From the NCBI GenBank assembly GCA_002371025.1, contig DFFQ01000055.1, forward strand, positions 1 through 18,107: a stretch of 18,107 bases of DNA, read 5' to 3'. Of the stretch, positions 1 to 6,482 are shown one piece after another. The notes under the pieces were generated by a model. The model was not told where the DNA came from, ran no database searches, and saw nothing but the letters and a program-made list of their open reading frames with translations. Position 1 is the stretch's first letter; every line of letters starts with the position of its first letter. This DNA comes from Lachnospiraceae bacterium UBA3772. Lineage in GTDB: Bacteria > Bacillota > Clostridia > Lachnospirales > Lachnospiraceae. The translations under genes and the position numbers were made by a program.

Positions 1-637
1 TTTTAGCCATCTGCATAAGTGAAAGTATACCTTCCTGCATTCTTGCACCACCGCTGGCTGTAAATATTATTATTGGAAGATTAAGCTTATCAGCTACTTC
101 AAATGCATTAGTGATCTTTTCACCAACTGCAATACCCATACTACCCATAAGAAATTCTGAACCCATAACTGCAATTACTGCCTTATGACCTTCAATCTCA
201 CCAACTCCGGCAAGAACACCTTCATCAAGTCCTGTTTTTTCCTTAAGTGCTTTTATCTTATCCTCATAATCCGGATAACCTAATGGGTCAATAAAAGAAA
301 CATCACAACGAAGTCTACGGAATGTACCTGGATCAACTAATCCTCTGATACGTCTTCTCGCTGAAATTTTGTGATGTTTTCCACATTTAGGACAAACATA
401 AAGATTTCTCTTCATTTCACTTACTGGGAACTGCTCATTACATCCAGTACATGTAAAGAGTTCTTCATCCTGCTCCTTCTTATCTTCAGTTTTCTTTTTT
501 TCTTTCTCGGGCTCTTCACTGACTTTAGCAAGGATATCTGCAGGTATTTCCTGCTCCTCAGCATCAAAATCAGGTGCAAGCTTTATATCTTGAATGGAAC
601 CTTTTTTATTCTTTTTAAATATTCCAAAAATTGCCAT
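1..637 (-). CDS. accD: Acetyl-CoA carboxylase carboxyltransferase subunit beta (C-terminus beyond left edge)
   Basis: I translated this gene by hand; 212 codons are visible of a family usually near 290. It is the zinc-ribbon beta subunit of acetyl-CoA carboxylase carboxyltransferase, which with AccA moves the carboxyl group from biotin to acetyl-CoA to give malonyl-CoA in the cytoplasm. The four-cysteine zinc ribbon is C63, C66, C82, C85 (CTGC...CPKC). The crotonase-fold oxyanion motif SGGARMQEG lies near residues 195-203, just before the edge. The ATG at 637 follows an AGGAG box. Oddity: about 30 extra residues rich in Lys and Glu (about 23-60) sit between the conserved start and the zinc ribbon, which begins near residue 30 in Bacillus. 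It lies 149 nt downstream of acpP on the same strand; accA would be expected beyond the edge. Family call is firm; the linker's role is unknown. Confidence 0.96.
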   Translation of the reverse strand, partial: MAIFGIFKKNKKGSIQDIKLAPDFDAEEQEIPADILAKVSEEPEKEKKKTEDKKEQDEELFTCTGCNEQFPVSEMKRNLYVCPKCGKHHKISARRRIRGLVDPGTFRRLRCDVSFIDPLGYPDYEDKIKALKEKTGLDEGVLAGVGEIEGHKAVIAVMGSEFLMGSMGIAVGEKITNAFEVADKLNLPIIIFTASGGARMQEGILSLMQMAK

Positions 638-707
638 TATCTTAACTCCTGTACCCTAAACATCTTTTCTTACTTAACATCCCTGTTAATACTTCATTAA
701 ATCATTA

Positions 708-748
708 ACCTGTCTATCCTGATCATTTATAAATCAGAACAGACAGGT
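708..748 (-). terminator. Hairpin between acpP and accD, possible attenuator or weak terminator
   Basis: Arms 709-723 and 733-747 pair over 15 positions with two mismatches on the plus-strand reading, plus an outer A-T pair (708/748), around a 9-nt loop. On the minus strand it is followed by an AT-rich stretch but not a clean T-run. It could partly stop acpP transcripts so that ACP is made in excess over AccD, or stabilise the acpP mRNA end. Structure seen; role inferred. Confidence 0.5.
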
Positions 749-786
749 CATAGATTTCTTTTGCAAAAGATTATATAAAGTAACTC

Positions 787-1011
787 TTATTTGTGTGACT
801 CTACGTAGTTAACAAGATCCTGAACTGTCTTGATGTTTGGAAGATCATCATCTTCAATTGTTACACCAAGAGCGTCTTCAACTGCCATGCCAAGTTCAAC
901 GGCATCAAGTGAATCAGCACCAAGATCATCTGTAAGTGAAGCTTCAAGTGTTACCTTGTCTTCATCACAGCTAAGTGTGTCTACGATTACTTTCTTAATC
1001 TCTTCGAACAT
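787..1011 (-). CDS. acpP: Acyl carrier protein
   Basis: A 74-residue acidic acyl carrier protein. It carries growing acyl chains of type II fatty acid synthesis as thioesters on 4'-phosphopantetheine. The attachment serine is S34 in the motif GADSLDAVEL, and the four-helix ACP pattern is complete (length typical of 73-80). The ATG at 1011 has a GAAGGAG ribosome site 6 nt upstream. It is the first gene of a leftward unit leading into accD, with a near-consensus promoter (1079-1106) divergent from the acyl ligase gene. The Cys at residue 15 is unremarkable. A polyketide or D-alanyl carrier role is less likely given accD and fabF beside it. Identification is firm. Confidence 0.97.
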   Translation of the reverse strand: MFEEIKKVIVDTLSCDEDKVTLEASLTDDLGADSLDAVELGMAVEDALGVTIEDDDLPNIKTVQDLVNYVESHK

Positions 1012-1039
1012 GTTTTTGTCTCCTTCTAAATGAAAAATT

Positions 1040-1073
1040 TAGTTAAAAAACTTTATCTAAAAAATTTTAACTA
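1040..1073. promoter_or_regulatory. Inverted repeat at acpP transcription start, candidate operator
   Basis: TAGTTAAAA (1040-1048) and TTTTAACTA (1065-1073) are perfect 9-bp inverted repeats separated by 16 nt. The repeat lies immediately downstream of the predicted acpP -10 box, covering about +1 to +33, where a repressor would block transcription. The inner AGTT-AAAA-AACT (1041-1052) is itself palindromic. The half-site TAGTT/AACTA recurs in the palindrome at 1176-1196. Fatty-acid regulators such as FabT (MarR family) use AGTTTGA-type half-sites, so such a regulator is plausible. Repeat seen; binding inferred. Confidence 0.5.
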
Positions 1074-1078
1074 TTTTT

Positions 1079-1106
1079 ATTATAAGTACTTGGAATCATT
1101 TGTCAA
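1079..1106 (-). promoter_or_regulatory. Sigma-A promoter of acpP(-accD)
   Basis: On the minus strand a perfect -35 TTGACA (1106-1101) is followed by 16 nt and a perfect -10 TATAAT (1084-1079). The predicted start is near 1072, giving a leader of about 60 nt before acpP. The box is back to back with the promoter at 1118-1146. Confidence 0.85.
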
Positions 1107-1117
1107 CAAAAAATACC

Positions 1118-1146
1118 TTGACACTTTTTCTATATCTTCCTATTAT
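1118..1146 (+). promoter_or_regulatory. Sigma-A promoter of acyl ligase-fabF operon
   Basis: Perfect -35 TTGACA (1118-1123), 17-nt spacer, near-perfect -10 TATTAT (1141-1146). Predicted start near 1153, giving a leader of about 90 nt that contains the 21-bp palindrome at 1176-1196. The two divergent -35 boxes are separated by only 11 nt (1107-1117). Confidence 0.85.
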
Positions 1147-1175
1147 TATTTTGAGTAAAAATTTTTTTAGATTCG

Positions 1176-1196
1176 ATGTAGTTTTAAAAACTACAT
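1176..1196. promoter_or_regulatory. 21-bp perfect palindrome in leader of acyl ligase operon, candidate operator
   Basis: Arms ATGTAGTTTT (1176-1185) and AAAACTACAT (1187-1196) are perfect reverse complements around a single A. The site falls about 24-44 nt after the predicted transcription start. Its core has the same TAGTT/AACTA half-site as the repeat at 1040-1073, which suggests one regulator acting on both divergent units. There is no T-run after it, so a terminator is unlikely. Confidence 0.55.
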
Positions 1197-1242
1197 GTCA
1201 CATTTTGACAAACCATTATTCTCTATCGAAAGGAGAAACAGA

Positions 1243-2946
1243 ATGGAAACAGTTAACAACCCTGAACTTCGCAGGGAACCTGGTATAGCAGGCAATTTTA
1301 TATCCACTGAAGTAGATAATACCGGATTACTTAAAGATATCGTTTTTCATGATTCTGATAAATTTAATTTTGCTTTTGACGTAGTGGATGCAATTGCAGA
1401 AAGAAATCCCAAAAAACTTGCAATGCTTCATATTTCAAAACATCAGCGTGAAAGATATATCACCTTTGAAGATATGAAGACCTATTCAAATAAAACTGCT
1501 AATTATCTTGAATTCCTTGGTGTTAAAAAAGGCGACAAGGTAATGCTTGTATTAAAGCGTAATTACCAGTTCTGGTTCACGATCATTGCCCTTCATAAGA
1601 TTGGCGCTATCGCTGTTCCAGCGTCTTTCCTTCTTACAAAGAAAGATTTTGAATACAGATTTAAAGCAGCTCATATCGACTGTATCATCGCATCAGCAGA
1701 CGGCAACATTTCTGATGAGATAAATAAAGCTGCAAAGGGTTACGATGGTCTTAAGGCTAAAGTTCTTGTAGGAGCATCCCGTGAAGGATGGCATTCATAT
1801 AATAAGGATGTGCGTTTCTTCTCAGATGTTTATAAGCGTACAGAATCCTCTCCTTCAGGCGATGATCCTATGCTTATGTTCTTTACATCAGGAACAACTT
1901 CTTATCCTAAGATGGCTCTTCACAGTTATAAATATCCATTAGGTCATTATATCACTGCCAAATACTGGCATCAGGTTGAACAGGATGGACTTCATCTTGC
2001 CATAAGTGATACCGGCTGGGGTAAAGCTGTCTGGGGTAAACTCTATGGCCAATGGATGAGTAATGCTACTGTTTTTACATATGATTATGATGAATTCTAT
2101 GCAAAAGAAATTCTTGCATTATTAGAAAAATATAAGATAACAACATTCTGTGCACCACCAACTGTTTACCGTGTATTGGTTCATGCAAATCTTAAGGAAT
2201 ATGATCTTTCTTCCCTAAAAAATGTTACCACTGCCGGCGAAGCCCTTAATCCTGAGATTTATAAGAAATTCTATGATGCTACAGGGCTTAAGATAATGGA
2301 AGGTTTTGGCCAGACAGAAACAACTCTTACTGTTGGAAATCTTAAGGGTATGGATCCTCGACCAGGTTCAATGGGTAAACCAAGCCCTATGTATAAGATA
2401 GAAATCCTTAATCCTGATGGTGACATTTGCGCTCCGGAAGAAACAGGAGAAGTATGCATTAACATTCAAAATGGTGTTCCATGTGGACTTTTCCTTGGTT
2501 ATTACCATGATGAAGAGAAAACTAAATCTGTCATTCATGATGGATATTATCACACAGGTGATACTGCATATATGGACAAAGACGGATATTTATGGTATGT
2601 TGGACGAGTTGACGATATCATCAAGTCAGCAGGATACAGGGTTGGACCTTTCGAAATTGAAAATGAGATCATGAAACTTCCTTATGTTCTTGAGTGTGCC
2701 GTTACTTCGGTTCCTGACAAGATAAGAGGACAGGCCATCAAAGCTTCTATCGTTCTTTGCGATGGAAAAACAGGAACTGATGATCTTAAGAAAGAAGTCA
2801 TGCTTTATCTAAGAAATAATCTGGCTTCCTATAAGAGACCTAAACTTATAGAATTCGTAAAGGATCTTCCTAAGACAAATTCAGGAAAGATAAGACGTGC
2901 CGAAATTAAAAAGCGCGACTTAGAAATGGAAAAGAGCAATGAGTAA
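1243..2946 (+). CDS. AMP-forming acyl-CoA (or acyl-ACP) synthetase
   Basis: A 567-residue adenylate-forming enzyme that activates a carboxylic acid with ATP and passes the acyl group to CoA or another thiol. Visible motifs: phosphate loop FTSGTTSYPKM (214-224), GFGQTETT (354-361), YHTGD with D440, the hinge GRVDDIIKSAGYRVGPFEIE (454-473), and catalytic K549 in TNSGKIRR. Overall it resembles the medium-chain/short-chain acyl-CoA synthetases (ACSM, COG0365), although the loop has Ser where Gly is usual (TSGTTG). I chose ATG 1243 because an AAAGGAG box ends 7 nt before it; an earlier in-frame ATG at 1195 has no ribosome site and lies in a palindrome. Its end overlaps the ketosynthase gene by 8 nt, so the two are probably coupled. 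Substrate is unknown; the context suggests feeding an external or recycled acid into fatty acid synthesis. Confidence 0.9.
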   Translation: METVNNPELRREPGIAGNFISTEVDNTGLLKDIVFHDSDKFNFAFDVVDAIAERNPKKLAMLHISKHQRERYITFEDMKTYSNKTANYLEFLGVKKGDKVMLVLKRNYQFWFTIIALHKIGAIAVPASFLLTKKDFEYRFKAAHIDCIIASADGNISDEINKAAKGYDGLKAKVLVGASREGWHSYNKDVRFFSDVYKRTESSPSGDDPMLMFFTSGTTSYPKMALHSYKYPLGHYITAKYWHQVEQDGLHLAISDTGWGKAVWGKLYGQWMSNATVFTYDYDEFYAKEILALLEKYKITTFCAPPTVYRVLVHANLKEYDLSSLKNVTTAGEALNPEIYKKFYDATGLKIMEGFGQTETTLTVGNLKGMDPRPGSMGKPSPMYKIEILNPDGDICAPEETGEVCINIQNGVPCGLFLGYYHDEEKTKSVIHDGYYHTGDTAYMDKDGYLWYVGRVDDIIKSAGYRVGPFEIENEIMKLPYVLECAVTSVPDKIRGQAIKASIVLCDGKTGTDDLKKEVMLYLRNNLASYKRPKLIEFVKDLPKTNSGKIRRAEIKKRDLEMEKSNE

Positions 2947-4192
2947 TAAAGCAGTTATCACAGGTATGGGAGCTGTCACACCACTTGGTACTGGTGTAGA
3001 CAAATATTGGAACAATATGATCAGTGGAAAATCTGGTATCGCAACTATTGAAAAGTTCGATGTTACTGATCTTCCAGTAAAATTTGCTGGCGAAGTTAAA
3101 GACTTTAATCCAGAAGATTTTATGACAAAGAAACAAGCTAAGGAAATGGATCCATTTATGCAGTACGCTTTTGCTGCTGCTGATCAGGCTTTAACTGAAG
3201 CCGGTATCGTCCTTGACGAAAATGGCAACTACCCTATTGCTAAAGAAAGAATCGGAATCGTCGTTGGTACAGTTTTTGCCGGTATCGCAGATGTTGCAGA
3301 GACTCAGGCCAGTCTTACATCTGGTGCTCATACAAAAACCAATCCAAGATTTATAACAAAGATAATCGGCAACATAGCCGCAGCCCAGGTAGCTATCGCT
3401 AAAGGCTTCCAGGGACCTTCATTTACAGTATCAACAGCCTGCTCATCAGGACTTGATGCTATAACAACAGGTATGATGCTTCTTAATCAGGATATGGCAG
3501 ATGCAGTTGTTTGTATCGGTACAGAAGCTGCCAACTCTCCTATCACAATCCTTGGTCTTTCTGGACTTCACGCACTTTCAACAAGAAATGATTCTCCAGA
3601 AACTGCCAGCCGTCCATTTGATCTGGACAGAGATGGTTTTGTAATGGGTGAAGGTGCAGGTGCCATTGTACTTGAAAAAGAAGAATCAGCATTAAGAAGA
3701 AATGCTTCTATCCACTGTGAACTTGCAGGTTATGCAAATTCAACTGACGGCTATCATGTTACAAGCCCTCATCCAGATGGAATCGCAGCAATATTCTGCA
3801 TGAATAAAGCTCTTGAAGTTGCAGGTCTTGATGTAACAGCAGTTGACTATATCAATGCTCACGGCACATCTACAAAGAAGGGCGATACTATTGAAGTAGC
3901 AGCAATAAAGACTCTCTTTAAAGATCATGCTTTAAAGCTTGCGGTATCATCAACCAAGTCTTCTACTGGTCATCTTATGGGTGCCGGCGGGCTTATTGAA
4001 ACCATCGCATGTATCAAATCACTTGAAGATAATATTCTTCCACCAACAATCAATCAGTTTACAGCTGATCCTGATTGTGACCTTGATTTCGTTCCAAATA
4101 AGGCAAGACAGGCTACAGTAAATGTAGCTATGTGTAATGCATTTGGATTTGGAGGCCAGAATGCAAGTGTGGTTGTAAAGAAGTATAAGTAA
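2939..4192 (+). CDS. fabF: Beta-ketoacyl-ACP synthase II (FabF-type)
   Basis: A 417-residue condensing enzyme of the normal FabF length, which elongates acyl-ACP with malonyl-ACP. The catalytic triad is visible: C168 in VSTACSSG, H308 in NAHGTSTKKGD, H345 in SSTGHLMGAGG, with K340 just before. The glycine-rich end motif reads GFGGQN rather than the more usual GFGGTN. The ATG at 2939 lies inside the end of the ligase gene (8-nt overlap) with only a weak purine-rich ribosome site, so translation probably depends on the ligase. It is the last gene of a two-gene unit ending at the hairpin 4215-4307. It may be the main FabF or a second one dedicated to the ligase's product; the window alone cannot decide. 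Family call is firm. Confidence 0.93.
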   Translation: MSNKAVITGMGAVTPLGTGVDKYWNNMISGKSGIATIEKFDVTDLPVKFAGEVKDFNPEDFMTKKQAKEMDPFMQYAFAAADQALTEAGIVLDENGNYPIAKERIGIVVGTVFAGIADVAETQASLTSGAHTKTNPRFITKIIGNIAAAQVAIAKGFQGPSFTVSTACSSGLDAITTGMMLLNQDMADAVVCIGTEAANSPITILGLSGLHALSTRNDSPETASRPFDLDRDGFVMGEGAGAIVLEKEESALRRNASIHCELAGYANSTDGYHVTSPHPDGIAAIFCMNKALEVAGLDVTAVDYINAHGTSTKKGDTIEVAAIKTLFKDHALKLAVSSTKSSTGHLMGAGGLIETIACIKSLEDNILPPTINQFTADPDCDLDFVPNKARQATVNVAMCNAFGFGGQNASVVVKKYK

Positions 4193-4214
4193 ATTAAACA
4201 ATCAACTATAAAAA

Positions 4215-4307
4215 AGCTCCAATAGTATATAAGATGTGAAAGAATCGTGCCAAAGGGCATGTTTAGCCCGCTGGCGCGATTACTTGAGCATCTATACTAT
4301 TGGAGCT
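4215..4307 (+). terminator. Long multi-part hairpin after fabF, likely bidirectional terminator with conserved apex
   Basis: Outer stem 4215-4229/4293-4307 is 15 bp and perfect, with six A before it and a TTTTTT run just after (4309-4314), so it can stop transcripts in both directions. Inside follow a GATG/CATC stem (4233-4236/4289-4292), a 10-bp stem with one G-U pair (4243-4252/4272-4281), an AA/GC internal loop, and a GGGC/GCCC stem with a 7-nt loop (4255-4269). This is far more elaborate than a standard terminator. It lies between convergent genes, 22 nt after the fabF stop. Its inner core recurs near 17550. Confidence 0.85.
4239..4285 (+). repeat. Copy 1 of conserved hairpin core (orientation matching fabF)
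   Basis: Read on the plus strand: AAAGAATC (4239-4246), a variable triplet GTG, CCAAAGGGC, loop ATGTTTA, GCCCGCTGG, triplet CGC, then GATT. The copy at 17527-17574 on the minus strand has the same conserved pieces, one extra T in the loop, and triplets CCT/AGG. Both triplet pairs keep base pairing (GTG/CGC with one G-U). That G-U pair is stable only if this strand is the RNA, which favours the fabF-sense orientation. Confidence 0.8.
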
Positions 4308-4375
4308 GTTTTTTGACTTTATTTAAAATTAGAACTTTCTAATATTGAGTGACTAAACATCAAAAAAAACAATCT

Positions 4376-4504
4376 TTAATCACCCCAATAATCAATAGAC
4401 TCCTGGCTCCTCATTGGAATACCAAATAATATACATATAAAATCTTCTTTTTCGTTAAACATTTCCAAAATTTCTACTCTATCTGAATAAATAACATCCT
4501 TCAT
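4376..4504 (-). CDS. Small ORF after the antitoxin gene, 42 residues, unrecognised
   Basis: The ATG at 4504 starts 2 nt after the antitoxin stop codon, and a GGGG box in the last antitoxin codons is well placed as ribosome site. The 42-residue product begins MKDVIYSDRVEILEMF and ends ESIDYWGD; it is acidic, with no signal peptide or membrane segment. I recognise no family. RelE/YafQ toxins, expected here, are about 85-100 residues and basic, so this is either a decayed remnant, a different small partner, or an unrelated gene. The tight spacing argues that it is translated with the antitoxin. Confidence 0.5.
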   Translation of the reverse strand: MKDVIYSDRVEILEMFNEKEDFICILFGIPMRSQESIDYWGD

Positions 4505-4506
4505 AC

Positions 4507-4782
4507 TTAAACCCCAAGAATTTTATGCATTTCTTCAGAAGTCTTGTAATTACCTTTAACAATTTCATCTTCTGCCTTCTTCATTTTTTGTAAGAACAAC
4601 GATTCAGCTTCTACCTTACTCATAGAAGGCTGAGCAGAAACCTCAAAAGGTATTCTTCTTTCATTGCCTAGTTTTACAAGGAATATATTAATTGCAGTTG
4701 TCATAGACATTCCCATATCTGAACAAGCACTTTCAGCTTTTGCTTTTACCAGATCATCAACTCTAATATTTACCTGAGCCAT
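4507..4782 (-). CDS. RelB/DinJ-family antitoxin
   Basis: A 91-residue protein of the RelB/DinJ antitoxin type. Its N-terminus MAQVNIRVDDLVKAKAE matches the ribbon-helix-helix DNA-binding segment, followed by helices containing the typical MSMTTAINIFL and the RIPFEV pattern. The C-terminal half is charged, ending near KTSEEMHKILGV, and would wrap the toxin. I chose ATG 4782: GGAGG lies 8 nt upstream, whereas the in-frame GTG at 4791 overlaps that ribosome site. A promoter with a palindromic operator over its -10 box (4814-4826) fits self-repression. Oddity: no RelE/YafQ-type toxin follows, only a 42-codon ORF. It could therefore be an orphan antitoxin. Confidence 0.88.
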   Translation of the reverse strand: MAQVNIRVDDLVKAKAESACSDMGMSMTTAINIFLVKLGNERRIPFEVSAQPSMSKVEAESLFLQKMKKAEDEIVKGNYKTSEEMHKILGV

Positions 4783-4813
4783 TCTATTCACCTCCCATAA
4801 TTCAATATATTTA

Positions 4814-4847
4814 TATACAGTGTATAGGATTTCATAGCAAATGTAAA
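4814..4847 (-). promoter_or_regulatory. Antitoxin promoter with overlapping palindromic operator
   Basis: On the minus strand a -35 TTTACA (4847-4842), 17-nt spacer and -10 TACACT (4824-4819). The palindrome TATACA-G-TGTATA (4814-4826, plus-strand reading) covers the -10, as expected for a self-repressing ribbon-helix-helix antitoxin. A further AT-rich stretch separates it from the GGAGG box. Confidence 0.6.
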
Positions 4848-4889
4848 CTACATCTTAAAAATTGAAACTGCGATTATCCTGAATTTATA

Positions 4890-4919
4890 AAAAATGTACC
4901 AGATATCTGGTACATTTTT
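4890..4919. terminator. Perfectly palindromic bidirectional terminator
   Basis: A 30-bp perfect palindrome centred between 4904 and 4905 has a GC-containing middle (TGTACCAG/CTGGTACA) and A/T tracts on both sides, giving a hairpin with a T-run on either strand. It lies 13 nt after the stop of the leftward metallo-beta-lactamase-fold gene and upstream of the antitoxin promoter, insulating the two. Confidence 0.85.
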
Positions 4920-4932
4920 AAATCTACATATT

Positions 4933-6447
4933 CTATTCTAAATAACCTTCTTCATTGAAGAAGTATCTCTTTCCATCGATTGTCTGCCAGGTGTTTTTTG
5001 CATACCATCCTGATGTATCACCATACCACCAGCCTTTTTTATTTTTCTTCCAGGAAGCTCTTGGCTTATATTCCCAGATTCCATTTTTAGAAATCCAGTA
5101 GCCATCCACCCATTCGCCGCTAACCATGTAACATTCTCGAATATAATACCAGTCTCCTTTATAATTCAACCATCCATCATATCCTAATCCGTTTTGACCC
5201 AAGTAATACCATTTTCCATATATATATTTCCAGTTCTTTTGGATATATCCTTCAGAATTTAAATAGACCCAGTCGAAATTATAGTAATCTTTATACCACT
5301 TACACCATGACGGAGATGAATTCCATATCCAATCATTTATTGAAGAAGATTCTACTATATGATCATTACTAATTTCCGTAGTTTTAATCGTAAGGCCATC
5401 TGTCATATCCTCTACTATGGCTGCTTTATCTTTTTGATCTGAAGTTCTATAGAGAATAGTTCCCTTATCCCTTAAGTATCCATAAAATGGAAAATATAAA
5501 GCTTCACCTCTTGTTTCTGCACATACTATGGCAAACTGAGGATCTATCATATCCAAAGTTTCTTTTGATGTACTTCTCTTAAAACCATGATGAGCTATTT
5601 TTACAACGTCCACCTTACCATAATCCGAAACAATCTCTTTTGTTATCCTTTGTTCCATAGATTCATAGACATCTATGTCTGCATAAAGAACAGTGGTTAT
5701 TCCATTACAATCCACTACTGTAACTATGGAGTTTGCGTTTTCATCTGTTTTGCTGCGAATATCCAGATTATATAAACCTATCTTTAACTCTTCAAAATAA
5801 AAGTCTATATGATCGTCATAATCAGTAGCCAGTTTTTCTTTATAAAGGCGAGCTCCATCATGTCCTAAATCCCTCATAACATCCGCATCTGGCGAATTAA
5901 CACATAATGATTTTGAACCTGATAATTCACTTATTACTCGCTGATAATATCCTATATTATCCCAGCCCTTTATCTCTTCGTTACTATTAAATATATATTC
6001 TTTATAAATATAAATGGTATCTTCATTTATAAGACCAGTGTCATTTGCAATATCAAGTAATCCACCTATATGATCAGAATGAGCGTGGGAACCTATTATA
6101 AAATCTAAATGAGTTGCACCTAATCCTTCTAAATATTTTATAACCTGTTTTCCTGATGCTTTATCAGTATATTCTTTATACTCTTCTGGATAATCTTCTG
6201 AATAATTTGACGCATCTATAAGTCCGAAATGGCCATTACTTTCTATGACAATGGCTTCACTGTTGGTTGAAGCCACTCCATCTGAATCAAGGATGATATA
6301 ATGGATCCGGCTCTTACTCTCTGATGCATAAACCCCTTTTTTATTAATTGCTGATGTGAGAAAAAACCTCGAAACAAACGTAAGAATAACTGATAATGCC
6401 AAAGCAAAAGCTATGGTTATTTTACTTATATTTCTTTTTTTCTTCAT
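4933..6447 (-). CDS. Secreted metallo-beta-lactamase-fold (ComEC-like) protein with cell-wall-binding repeats
   Basis: A 504-residue exported protein. Residues about 8-34 form a hydrophobic signal or anchor after a KKKR start. A metallo-beta-lactamase fold follows, with the metal motif HAHSDHIGG (121-129), a later Asp in YADID (255-259) and HHG (286-288). This is the layout of the ComEC-type C-terminal hydrolase domain and related secreted hydrolases. Residues about 372-504 hold aromatic wall-binding repeats (WKYIYGKWYYLGQNG, GWLNYKGDWYYI, a C-terminal W-x-x-I-D-G-K-x-Y-F-F motif) of the choline-binding/YG type, which attach proteins to the Gram-positive surface. There is no DNA-translocation channel, so it is not ComEC itself. 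The substrate is unknown; a phosphodiester or nucleotide is a guess. It is the last gene before the palindromic terminator. The ribosome site is a moderate AAGGGA. Confidence 0.88.
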   Translation of the reverse strand: MKKKRNISKITIAFALALSVILTFVSRFFLTSAINKKGVYASESKSRIHYIILDSDGVASTNSEAIVIESNGHFGLIDASNYSEDYPEEYKEYTDKASGKQVIKYLEGLGATHLDFIIGSHAHSDHIGGLLDIANDTGLINEDTIYIYKEYIFNSNEEIKGWDNIGYYQRVISELSGSKSLCVNSPDADVMRDLGHDGARLYKEKLATDYDDHIDFYFEELKIGLYNLDIRSKTDENANSIVTVVDCNGITTVLYADIDVYESMEQRITKEIVSDYGKVDVVKIAHHGFKRSTSKETLDMIDPQFAIVCAETRGEALYFPFYGYLRDKGTILYRTSDQKDKAAIVEDMTDGLTIKTTEISNDHIVESSSINDWIWNSSPSWCKWYKDYYNFDWVYLNSEGYIQKNWKYIYGKWYYLGQNGLGYDGWLNYKGDWYYIRECYMVSGEWVDGYWISKNGIWEYKPRASWKKNKKGWWYGDTSGWYAKNTWQTIDGKRYFFNEEGYLE

Positions 6448-6482
6448 TTATCCCTTACCATATAAATTAAAAAACAAAAGAC

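Noticed and set aside
371..700. 109-codon open frame on the plus strand
   Set aside because: It is antisense to accD, whose zinc ribbon and carboxyltransferase motifs are unambiguous; its Phe/Leu-rich product is the mirror of the Lys/Glu-rich AccD linker.
1084..1091. AAGTACTT palindrome as a FapR site
   Set aside because: Only 8 bp and lacking the longer TTAGTACCTAGT-like pattern known for FapR; the nearby TAGTT inverted repeats are much stronger candidates.
1195..1242. Upstream in-frame ATG for the acyl ligase
   Set aside because: No ribosome binding site, and it falls inside the 21-bp palindrome; ATG 1243 has a well-spaced AAAGGAG.
4328..4343. 16-bp palindrome ATTAGAA-CT-TTCTAAT
   Set aside because: Short, fully AT-rich and without a T-run or neighbouring promoter; likely chance in this composition.
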